From assembly GCF_900101495.1 (NCBI RefSeq), contig NZ_FMUS01000009.1, positions 1-64,000 of the forward strand: 64,000 nucleotides of DNA. Direction: 5' to 3'. The translations under genes were made by a program, and so were the position numbers. This document shows positions 54,508-62,177 of the stretch, one piece after another; within the stretch, counting starts at the first letter, position 1, and every line of letters starts with the position of its first letter. The notes under the pieces were generated by a model. That model did no database searches and was not told the DNA's origin. It saw only the letters and a program-made list of their open reading frames with translations. The stretch is from Alkaliphilus peptidifermentans DSM 18978. Lineage in GTDB: Bacteria > Bacillota > Clostridia > Peptostreptococcales > Natronincolaceae.

Positions 54508-54532
54508 GATCTGTACAATATGAGTACAGGTC
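54508..54532. repeat. GATCTGTAC hairpin, right copy
   Basis: GATCTGTAC (54508-54516), loop of 7, GTACAGGTC (54524-54532). It is a near copy of the hairpin at 54334-54358, including following CAT, and lies 77 bases past the stop of the 140-residue membrane protein gene. Confidence 0.75.
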
Positions 54533-54609
54533 ATTAATGATGTTTAAGTTTATATTGTTATAAACCCAGCATTTGTTAAATAGTTGCTAAAGTTCGTTAA
54601 GAATTGATG

Positions 54610-55032
54610 TTATTGATCAACTACCTTTGTATTAAGCACATCGCTTTTTTTTGAAGCTTTTACCGCCACCATTACCTTCTTAAAACCTATCCAAGAAAAA
54701 CATGAAATAGCTCCAATTACTCCAAGCTTACCGCCAACACCTACATAGGCTGCACTTGATAAAACAAATAATACTCCTGCGATAAATGAAACAATTGCCA
54801 TTTCCCATAGTTTAGGTACATTTTTTACTGCCACCATCCCTGCATAGGATGCACAGGTTGCAACGATGGCTAGTTTAGCGCCTATGGATGGTACAAAGTA
54901 AGGAAAAATAAGTCCTGAAACTAATGTTACTACTGCCGATCCGAAAACAGCACCCTTATTTAAATAGATACTAATGGCATAAGCAGACATACCTGCTAAA
55001 ACTGCTACTGCAATTACATAAAAATTTTCCAT
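54610..55032 (-). CDS. Small membrane protein of unknown function (third of a trio)
   Basis: 140 residues, about four membrane segments rich in Gly, Ala and Val, and a short basic C-terminal tail (KASKKSDVLNTKVVDQ). Not recognised. The stretch AAYVGVGGKLGVIGAISCF resembles AEIYAGIGGKGGTTAALAV in the preceding gene's product, so the two may share ancestry. GGGGGGCGACGAA precedes the ATG. It is 12 bases from the second gene of the trio. Confidence 0.75.
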   Translation of the reverse strand: MENFYVIAVAVLAGMSAYAISIYLNKGAVFGSAVVTLVSGLIFPYFVPSIGAKLAIVATCASYAGMVAVKNVPKLWEMAIVSFIAGVLFVLSSAAYVGVGGKLGVIGAISCFSWIGFKKVMVAVKASKKSDVLNTKVVDQ

Positions 55033-55044
55033 TTCGTCGCCCCC

Positions 55045-55404
55045 CTATCCAAAGAAACCCATTATAGTTTTTGTGATTAAAACAGCTAAAGCAGCCGTAG
55101 TACCACCCTTGCCTCCAATACCCGCATAAATCTCTGCTGTTAAAGCAAGTATTAATCCCACTACTATACCTCCAACAGCGGCACCCATCAAGGAAGGAAT
55201 TACAGCCATCGATGACATTCCAACAAATGAAGCAGCATATGTGGCTCCAGCAAGAGGCCCTGGTAATAGAATCGCTGCCAAAACTCCGATTATTCCGTTA
55301 GAAACAATTGCTCCGTATCCCATCTGATGGTTCATAAACCAAGTAGCAGTTACTCCTATAAAAGCACATAACATAATGTGAGCTTTTCCTTTATCTAATC
55401 TCAT
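55045..55404 (-). CDS. Small membrane protein of unknown function (second of a trio)
   Basis: 119 residues, about four membrane segments, very rich in Gly and Ala (ILLPGPLAGATYAASFVGMSS; MGAAVGGIVVGLI). No motif recognised. It shares the YxGxGGKxG feature with the third protein of the set. AAAGGGGGGAAAACCA precedes the ATG, and the gene ends 12 bases before the next start. Confidence 0.75.
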   Translation of the reverse strand: MRLDKGKAHIMLCAFIGVTATWFMNHQMGYGAIVSNGIIGVLAAILLPGPLAGATYAASFVGMSSMAVIPSLMGAAVGGIVVGLILALTAEIYAGIGGKGGTTAALAVLITKTIMGFFG

Positions 55405-55421
55405 TGGTTTTCCCCCCTTTA

Positions 55422-55589
55422 CTATTTCTGTAATTCCTTATAATGATCCATAAGTCCGATTGCATAAAGTCCTGCTATAGCTAATGTTAGCAGAATAAAT
55501 AAGAAATTAGATTCCTTCATAACTGTAGAAACAAAAAGTCCAACACCAGTTGCAACAAAGGCTAGAAACCCGAGGATTTTCCTTGTCAT
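55422..55589 (-). CDS. Tiny membrane protein of unknown function (first of a trio)
   Basis: 55 residues from the ATG behind AAAGGAGGAAAGATTA; an upstream ATG at 55613 lacks a site. Two membrane segments (about 5-22 and 27-44) and a charged end (DHYKELQK). No family recognised. Its size and position suggest a small accessory subunit of the two larger membrane proteins that follow. Confidence 0.68.
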   Translation of the reverse strand: MTRKILGFLAFVATGVGLFVSTVMKESNFLFILLTLAIAGLYAIGLMDHYKELQK

Positions 55590-55839
55590 TAATCTTTCCT
55601 CCTTTTGCATCATTATCTTCTTATTATTATTTTATATCCTTGTCAATAATATGTCAAACATTTCATAGTTTTTTAGTAATAGTCATTATTATTTCATATA
55701 ATTATCAATATTGTAACTATTCTTAAAATTATAATACCAAGTTTTTAATAGTTTTGTTGGTTTTTATACTATGATTATTCAGAATAATCTGTATATATTG
55801 TCGTTAATTTAATAACTATTCACCTTAAATAAAAATGGT

Positions 55840-56616
55840 TTAGTATTGGCCCAGCATGCCTCTTTTTAATACTTGCTTTTCTGATATTTTATAGCCATAG
55901 ATACCTACAGCCATATAAAATACAGCATTACCTATTAGAAATGTCCAATCTAACAAAGTAAACCCTACTATAGAGTATCCGTTTCTCATTATATTCATAA
56001 TCAATTCTCTTCCGTACACAAATGGCAAAAATTTCACAATAGGAACAGTTGTAGGCGATAAAATCATAATAGCAACCAATATGAATTGAGTTGCACCTAG
56101 CAAATTCTGTATTTTCTTAAATATTAGCCCAACTCCTGCTAAAATTAAGCCAACACCATAGAGACTAAATAAACTAATAAAAAGGGTTACGAAAATACTA
56201 AAAAAATCTAGGTTTAGTCTTATACCAGTAATTTGCATCTGTACAATGGTTATAATCATAAATAAAAAAACAAAGATTATTGTTGATACAATGTTTTTAC
56301 TTATAAGTAACCACGTAAAGGGCACTTCTGTCATATATAATTGTTCTAGTGTGCCTTTCCGTGCTTCATCAACTATGGAGTAGGCAGTATCTGAGAAAGC
56401 ACCCATCGCCAAGAACCAAAGGGCATATCCAATTAAGAAACCCTCAAGGCTATCCATCAGTGCAAAATTATTCTGTCCAATCGATTGTGCTCCTGCAAAT
56501 AGCGCTACAAAAACTAGTACATACATAATTATTCCGATGAAGCTATTAAACCAATATCGCCTTAATTCAATCCATTCTCTTTTTGCTATGGACAAAAAAC
56601 TATAATAGTACTTCAT
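55840..56616 (-). CDS. ABC-2-type transporter permease
   Basis: 258 residues, six membrane segments. The cytoplasmic loop SIVDEARKGTLEQLYMTEVP carries the coupling-helix region typical of ABC-2 exporters. It starts right after the ATPase stop codon (overlapping reading region, GGAGGAGCAACAATAA before the ATG). Substrate unknown; drug, lipid or polysaccharide export are all possible. Confidence 0.9.
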   Translation of the reverse strand: MKYYYSFLSIAKREWIELRRYWFNSFIGIIMYVLVFVALFAGAQSIGQNNFALMDSLEGFLIGYALWFLAMGAFSDTAYSIVDEARKGTLEQLYMTEVPFTWLLISKNIVSTIIFVFLFMIITIVQMQITGIRLNLDFFSIFVTLFISLFSLYGVGLILAGVGLIFKKIQNLLGATQFILVAIMILSPTTVPIVKFLPFVYGRELIMNIMRNGYSIVGFTLLDWTFLIGNAVFYMAVGIYGYKISEKQVLKRGMLGQY

Positions 56617-57576
56617 TTATTGTTGCTCCTCCTTCAATAGGTCCATAAAAATCCCTTCAAGGTTTTTTGTAACCTTTTCTATAGATATTAAATTTATAGA
56701 CTCTCCCTTCAACAGCTCAAAAATAGCAAATAATTCATTTGCATCGTTTAATTGCAATATTACAACGTTATGATCCACTTGTCTTTGAAGTTCTACTATA
56801 TTTGATACATTCTTAAGCTTTGGTAATAGTTGATGCTCTGTATTTCCTTTGAAAAGGATTTTATATATTTCTTTATTGAATAGGTTTTTTAAGTTTTCAA
56901 CAGTATCCTTAGCAATAACCTGTCCATTATTAATAATTATTAGACGATCACAGGTGTCTTCTACTACATTCATATCATGTGTGCTTAGTAGAATAGTTTT
57001 ATCTTCTTCTTTGGCAATTCGTCTCAAAATCTGCCTCATTTCATGACTCATTGAAACATCTAATCCTAAGGTTGGTTCATCAAGTAATATAATGTCTTTA
57101 TCTGTTATTAATGAAATGGCAATGGCCACCTTCTGCTTCATTCCTCTAGATAGCTTGTTAACAACAACATTCTCTTGGTCCTCCAATTGAAACTGTTTTA
57201 TCAAATAATCCATTCGTTCCTTTATTTTAGTGCTGGATAATCCATTTATCCCTGAAAAAAACTCAAGATTCTCTTTTACTGTCATTCTCCAATATATGTT
57301 TCTATTTCCTTCAAGTACTGCACTAATATGTTTAAGACCTTTTCTTCTTTTTTTCTTCATTGAATACCCTTTTACCAGCACATCTCCGCCCTCATAATCC
57401 AACAGACCACAAATACACTTTATAGTGCTTGTTTTACCTGCACCATTGGGTCCCAGAAGTCCAAACACTTCTCCTTTATTAACATTGAAGGAAACATTAT
57501 CTACAGCCTTCAAATGATTATTATTCCCTGTATAGTATATTTTTTCAAGATTATTAACCTGAAGCAATTCCTCCAT
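56617..57576 (-). CDS. ABC transporter ATP-binding protein
   Basis: 319 residues: a DrrA/CcmA-type ATPase of about 230 residues plus a C-terminal regulatory part of about 80. Seen: Walker A GPNGAGKTS, signature LSRGMKQKV, Walker B IILLDEPTLGLD and the switch His in LLSTHDMN. AAGGGGTAAGCT precedes the ATG; just above it lies a terminator-like hairpin (57599-57619). Pairs with the permease gene next to it. Confidence 0.94.
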   Translation of the reverse strand: MEELLQVNNLEKIYYTGNNNHLKAVDNVSFNVNKGEVFGLLGPNGAGKTSTIKCICGLLDYEGGDVLVKGYSMKKKRRKGLKHISAVLEGNRNIYWRMTVKENLEFFSGINGLSSTKIKERMDYLIKQFQLEDQENVVVNKLSRGMKQKVAIAISLITDKDIILLDEPTLGLDVSMSHEMRQILRRIAKEEDKTILLSTHDMNVVEDTCDRLIIINNGQVIAKDTVENLKNLFNKEIYKILFKGNTEHQLLPKLKNVSNIVELQRQVDHNVVILQLNDANELFAIFELLKGESINLISIEKVTKNLEGIFMDLLKEEQQ

Positions 57577-57598
57577 AGCTTACCCCTTTCTTATAGAA

Positions 57599-57619
57599 AA
57601 CCTACCCCTAAGGTAGGTT
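57599..57619 (-). terminator. Terminator-like hairpin in the leader of the ABC ATPase gene
   Basis: AACCTACC (57599-57606) and GGTAGGTT (57612-57619), loop of 5, followed on the minus strand by TTCTAT. It lies only about 23 bases before the ABC ATPase start, right beside repeat copy B, so it could end transcripts from the CBS gene or attenuate the ABC operon. Confidence 0.6.
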
Positions 57620-57620
57620 C

Positions 57621-57742
57621 AGACTGTTGAAAAACTCCTATCTACTTTGTTGCTTCTAAAAGCCAGAACCCTTACGTATTATCTATACGCTTCGTACTCT
57701 GGCTTTTCTTGCGCCTCGTATCTAGAAGCTTTTGAACAGTCT
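57621..57742. mobile_element. 122-bp inverted-repeat-bounded element, copy B
   Basis: Starts AGACTGTTGAAAAACTCCTA and ends TTTTGAACAGTCT as copy A does. The inner stem is AAAAGCCAGA (57658-57667) with TCTGGCTTTT (57698-57707), a different sequence from copy A but again fully paired, around a 30-nt loop matching copy A at about 24 positions. Confidence 0.8.
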
Positions 57743-57744
57743 CT

Positions 57745-57866
57745 GCTTTATTGAAAAGCTCCTATCTTCTTCGTTGCTTCTAAAAGCCAGAACCCTTACG
57801 TATTATCTATACGCTTCGTACTCTGGCTTTTCTTGCGCCTCGTATCTAGAAGCTTTTGAACAGTCT
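57745..57866. mobile_element. Element copy C, in tandem with copy B
   Basis: Repeats copy B at a spacing of 124 bases. From about 57775 on it is virtually identical to B, while the first bases read CTTTATTGAAAAGCTCC in place of the full left terminal repeat. Same inner stem and loop as B. It looks like tandem duplication of one unit rather than a second insertion. Confidence 0.75.
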
Positions 57867-57891
57867 CTGCTTTGTTGAAAGCTCCTATCTT
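57867..57891. repeat. Truncated third unit of the tandem array
   Basis: TTGTTGAAAGCTCCTATCTT continues the array at the same period and stops after about 25 bases, just short of the CBS gene stop codon. Confidence 0.65.
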
Positions 57892-57911
57892 ATACAGAAA
57901 ATCTGATATTT

Positions 57912-58361
57912 CTAGTCTCTAGCATATGCACGTATAATATCTCTTCTACTTATTATGCCAACCAAAATTCCATTTCTAACAATTGGTATACGGTTTATCT
58001 TATTATTGGCCATCAGAGTGGCTACATCTTCTATATTATCATCTTCTTCTGCTGTAATTACATCCTTTGTCATTACATCCTCTACCTTGTAACCAACCAT
58101 CTTTTTTATTTGTTCCTTTAGATTATTTGTACTTTCCAAGAAGATATAGCTATCAAGTATGGTAAAATATGATGGTAATTGAAGCTTCTTACTTCTATAA
58201 ATTAAGTCTCCCTCTGTTATAATTCCCACAACTTTATTTTCTTCATTTACTACAGGTAGTCCGCTTATGTTATTTTCTACTAATATCTTTACAACTTCCT
58301 CAACAGTGTTATCCATTTTTGTAACAACTACATCTTTAGTCATTATTTCTTTTGCTTGCAT
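57912..58361 (-). CDS. CBS-domain-pair protein
   Basis: 149 residues from the ATG behind GAGGGGTGTAATT; in-frame starts upstream have no site. Two CBS domains (about 5-60 and 90-145), each beginning with a KEIMTKDVV or EDVMTKDVI motif and closing with GIITEGDL or GIISRRDI. Such stand-alone pairs bind adenine nucleotides and often sense energy state. No other domain is present. Its transcript runs into the tandem repeat element. Confidence 0.92.
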   Translation of the reverse strand: MQAKEIMTKDVVVTKMDNTVEEVVKILVENNISGLPVVNEENKVVGIITEGDLIYRSKKLQLPSYFTILDSYIFLESTNNLKEQIKKMVGYKVEDVMTKDVITAEEDDNIEDVATLMANNKINRIPIVRNGILVGIISRRDIIRAYARD

Positions 58362-58436
58362 AATTACACCCCTCTTTAAAAGATATTTATTTATTGTTAA
58401 GATACCCAATTGTATAGGATAGTAAAACTAATTAGT

Positions 58437-58604
58437 AATTTATCAACATAATTAGTAATGAGTAATGTGTAATGAATAATTATGGAAGAAATTATCTAGC
58501 TTTAACTTTTTATAAATAGTAACCATTATAACTCTTAGCTTTTTTCTTTTCATTACTCATTGCTTTTCATTACTCATTGCTTTTCCATTATTCATTGCTT
58601 TTAA
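58437..58604. repeat. Inverted array of AGTAATGAGTAATG-type repeats
   Basis: On the left, TTAGTAATGAGTAATGTG (from 58446); on the right, from about 58549, three rounds of CATTACTCATTGCTTTT. The two sides are complementary, so the whole gap behind addA can fold into a long stem. It directly follows the addA stop codon and may serve as its terminator region. Confidence 0.72.
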
Positions 58605-61600
58605 TCATATTTTCACTGCCTCATCTATATCAAACAGATAAATATAACGTTCCTTTATTCTTTCACCATGTATTAGTTCAATTGCTTCTTGATAAAGGTC
58701 TAATTGAGTTTTATATTTGCTTACAATAACATCTCTTCCACCTTCAAAAACATAATCGCTTTTGTAGTCGATAAGAACGATTCCCTCTTCCTCTTTAAAA
58801 TAGCAATCGATTACACCCTGTACCAATAAAGGCTCATCACTTTGTACACCATCAAGTACTTCGGAAGCTGTTTTGCGGATATTGAATGGTACCTCTCTAT
58901 TTATATCTTCGGCATTAATTAGGCGTTTTCCTATCTCACTGGAAAAAAAATTTTCAATTTTTTCCAAGTTGACAGAGGCTACCTCTAACTCTGTTAATAG
59001 CTCTTTCTTTACCATCCCATCAAGCTGCTCTTCAATTCCTTTTTTACTCAACTGTGTAGTCAAATCTAAATGCTGCATTACGAAATGCAAAACCGTCCCT
59101 CTTTCTGCTGCAGTAAGTGCATTAGAACTATCGATAAATTTAGGTATTTTTATTAGCTGTGGAATTTTAAAGCCTAGGTGTTCTATCTTATTAATATGAG
59201 CCTGCTTTATATCAGTTACAGATAGCTTAGAAGGAATTTTGACTGCTTCTCTTTGAGGATAGCTCCAGTTTAATCTTTTTTCTATCAATTTATGATAAGG
59301 AGTAACAGCTCCTTCCTTATAGGATTTAAGCTTATCCTTCAATGTATCCTTTCCTTCATTCAGTCGTTTTCTTTCTCTTGCAAGGTCCAGCCTATTATAT
59401 ATCTCTATATTCCAGCGAGAATTATCCTTAAATAAATCCTTTTCCGATGTCTCTATCTCTGCAATTTGACGCAATAGGTATCCATCTTCATGTTTCATTA
59501 ATACACTACATATCCAATCCAGATTTGTTCGAGCTGCAGCTATGGCATAATCGGTTAAATTTCTTCCCCATTTTTTACATTTTCTTTTAAGCTGCTTAAC
59601 TGAACCTACTAAAATCAACTTATCCTTTGGTCTTGTAAGGGCAACATATAGAATCCTCATTTCCTCAGATAAGCTTCCCAGCTTTATTTGATCCTTCATG
59701 GCCAGCTTTGCAATTGTTTCTCTTATGACCCTAATGTTTGGATCTACATAATCTGGCCCTATACCTAAATCCTTATGCAACAGCATTCTGTTATTTAAAT
59801 CCCTCAAGTTGAATTGTTTGCCGAGTCCTGCTACAATTACTACTGGAAACTCCAATCCCTTACTCTTATGGATACTCATTAACCGTATTACATTATCATT
59901 TTCACTTAATATTTTTGCCGAACCCATATCACCCTTATTGCTTTGAAGCTTTTCTATAAAGGTAATAAAGTTGAAGAGTCCTCGAATTGAGGTTTTTTGA
60001 AACTGATTTGCTCTATCAAGTAATATCCTGAGATTTGCCTGTCGCTGAATTCCCCCTGGCATTGCTCCAACATAATGGTAATATCCTGTATCGGTGTAAA
60101 GCTTCCAAATAAGCTCGTCCATTTTTATGTACCTAGCTTCTCGAGACCAGTTTTCTACATTATCAATGAAATTCACAAGCTTTTCTTTCAGAAAATCGTC
60201 TTTTTCTTCAATATACTTGGTAATTGCTTTAAAAAAGCTTTTTTCCTTATACTCCATTCTTACAGTAATCAACTCATCTACTGTAAAGCCTCCTATTGGC
60301 GAACGCATCACACTTATTAATGGTATATCCTGTCTCTTATTATCTAAAACCTTTAGTAGATTTACAAACAGGTTAACCTCAATAGCTTCAAAATACCCGG
60401 AGCCTGCGTCTGCGTATGCTGGCAACCCCTCCTGCAAGAATACCTCTAGAAATGATGCTGCCCAATTTCGGGTTGCTCGCAATAATACAACTATATCCCT
60501 GTACTCTATTTTTCTATAGGTGTTAATTTTTGCATCATATATTTGCTCCTTTAATAAATCCTTAATTCTTTGTGTCACTATTTTCGCTTCAACCTCAATA
60601 TCTTCAAGCTCCTCCAAGTCATCTATATCTTCATCTTCCACAACAAAATCCTTCTCTACAATGTGGAGCTCTAAGGCTTTGTCCGGTGAAGCAGGAAACT
60701 CTCCACCTGGATTAAGATATACCTCATCAGTATATTCTATTTCTCCAACTGTATTAGACATAATATTTTTAAATATAAGGTTAACACCATCCAAAATCTC
60801 TGGTCTACTCCTGAAGTTTTTAGCTAAATCAACACGCCTATTGGGATCATCTTCTCTAATTGAAAATGTATTATATTTTTCAATAAAGAGGGTGGGATCT
60901 GCTAGTCTAAAGCGATATATGCTTTGTTTAACGTCTCCAACCATAAATAAATTCTTGTCCCTCTGAATTCTTTGAATAATTGTTTCCTGAACAATATTAC
61001 TATCTTGATACTCATCAATAAAAATATATTTAAATCGTTCTTGATACTCTTTAGCCACCAGTTGATTTTCCAACAGTTTTAAAGCGAAGTGTTCAAGATC
61101 ATTAAAATCTACTATGCCTTTATCTGATTTCTTTTGCTGATATAATCCATGAAAGGCCTCTACAAGATACGCAAGATGCTCCATCATAGGTGCAAATTTA
61201 TTAAGATCTTCAACATACTCCTCAGGAGATGCTGCAAAAAAATCATCTCTAAGCTTTTTTATGCCATCTTTAGCTTGATTTCTAAGCTTCTTTGCATCTT
61301 CCTTCAAATTTTCATCTATGTCCTTACATCTGCCTAAAGTTTCATGATTTACTTCTAGAAGCACTTGATAAAAGGAGTTAAGCTCTAGTTCTAATCCACT
61401 AACTAAATTATCTACAATTGCTATATCATTTGTAATTGCCTTCTGATATCCATAGGGTCCCATGGGTTTATTACAGATCTCACTTGCTTCCATCAACAGA
61501 TCCTTAATTCCTTTTATCCTCAATAAAATGCTTTGTTTGATGGTTTTTATCCATAAACTGTCTTCAAATTCTGATAAACTCATTGAAAAGCATTTAACTT

Positions 61601-62177
61601 TATCATATAACCAGATTAATGGATATGGTTGACTCTGAATGAAATCATAAATCTTAATTATAAGTGTCTGTAGTTCTAAATCTTCCCTTCGCCCCCCAAA
61701 GGCTTCTACTAAACCAAAGAATTCTTCCTTTTCTTTTCCGTACTCATCCTCCAATAGCTCTTCAATTGCCTCCTGCTTTAATATTAGTGTTTCAGTGGTA
61801 TCACCAATACGAAAGGAAGGGTCCACATCGATGAAATGAAAGTGCTTTCTAACTACTTCTATACAGAAGGCATGGAGGGTAGCAATTGTAGCTTTATTTA
61901 ATAGAGTTAGCTGTCGCCTTAAGTGCTCCTCTTTTGGGCTTTTATTTTCAAGCTCCTTAATTACTGCTTGTGCAATCCTTTCACGCATCTCACCAGCAGC
62001 AGCATTGGTAAATGTCACAATAAGAAGCTCATCAATATTAACTTCATCGTCAATGATTAGCCTAAGTATTCTTTCAACTAATACAGCAGTTTTGCCAGAA
62101 CCAGCAGCAGCAGAAACCAATAAATTGCTCCCCCTGGATTTTATAGCAGCCTCCTGCTCCTTTGTCCATTTAGGCAT
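58605..62177 (-). CDS. addA: ATP-dependent helicase/nuclease subunit A (AddA)
   Basis: 1190 residues from an ATG 8 bases after AGGAAGG, overlapping the addB stop by 8 bases; earlier starts lie inside addB or too close to the binding site. UvrD-type helicase: Walker A SAAAGSGKT at 22-30, IIDEYQD-like FIDEYQDSN, GDVKQSIYRFR, IHKSKGLEFPVV and LYVALTRPKDKL. The C-terminal RecB-like nuclease has GVIDCYFKEEEG, LIDYKSD and a following Tyr/Gln site. AddAB resects double-strand breaks and responds to Chi. Confidence 0.97.
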   Translation of the reverse strand: MPKWTKEQEAAIKSRGSNLLVSAAAGSGKTAVLVERILRLIIDDEVNIDELLIVTFTNAAAGEMRERIAQAVIKELENKSPKEEHLRRQLTLLNKATIATLHAFCIEVVRKHFHFIDVDPSFRIGDTTETLILKQEAIEELLEDEYGKEKEEFFGLVEAFGGRREDLELQTLIIKIYDFIQSQPYPLIWLYDKVKCFSMSLSEFEDSLWIKTIKQSILLRIKGIKDLLMEASEICNKPMGPYGYQKAITNDIAIVDNLVSGLELELNSFYQVLLEVNHETLGRCKDIDENLKEDAKKLRNQAKDGIKKLRDDFFAASPEEYVEDLNKFAPMMEHLAYLVEAFHGLYQQKKSDKGIVDFNDLEHFALKLLENQLVAKEYQERFKYIFIDEYQDSNIVQETIIQRIQRDKNLFMVGDVKQSIYRFRLADPTLFIEKYNTFSIREDDPNRRVDLAKNFRSRPEILDGVNLIFKNIMSNTVGEIEYTDEVYLNPGGEFPASPDKALELHIVEKDFVVEDEDIDDLEELEDIEVEAKIVTQRIKDLLKEQIYDAKINTYRKIEYRDIVVLLRATRNWAASFLEVFLQEGLPAYADAGSGYFEAIEVNLFVNLLKVLDNKRQDIPLISVMRSPIGGFTVDELITVRMEYKEKSFFKAITKYIEEKDDFLKEKLVNFIDNVENWSREARYIKMDELIWKLYTDTGYYHYVGAMPGGIQRQANLRILLDRANQFQKTSIRGLFNFITFIEKLQSNKGDMGSAKILSENDNVIRLMSIHKSKGLEFPVVIVAGLGKQFNLRDLNNRMLLHKDLGIGPDYVDPNIRVIRETIAKLAMKDQIKLGSLSEEMRILYVALTRPKDKLILVGSVKQLKRKCKKWGRNLTDYAIAAARTNLDWICSVLMKHEDGYLLRQIAEIETSEKDLFKDNSRWNIEIYNRLDLARERKRLNEGKDTLKDKLKSYKEGAVTPYHKLIEKRLNWSYPQREAVKIPSKLSVTDIKQAHINKIEHLGFKIPQLIKIPKFIDSSNALTAAERGTVLHFVMQHLDLTTQLSKKGIEEQLDGMVKKELLTELEVASVNLEKIENFFSSEIGKRLINAEDINREVPFNIRKTASEVLDGVQSDEPLLVQGVIDCYFKEEEGIVLIDYKSDYVFEGGRDVIVSKYKTQLDLYQEAIELIHGERIKERYIYLFDIDEAVKI

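Larger units (their letters stand above)
54090..54609. other. 520-base gap holding a repeat element and twin hairpins
   Basis: No coding frame. It contains hairpins at 54334-54358 and 54508-54532 and the 122-bp element between them. The part from 54090 to 54330 is AT-rich and should hold the mrpE promoter, but no unambiguous site was found. Confidence 0.6.

Noticed and set aside
57621-57891. Tandem repeat considered as a CRISPR array
   Set aside because: The period is 124 bases with no unique spacers; the repeated unit is the whole sequence and holds inverted ends and an inner stem.
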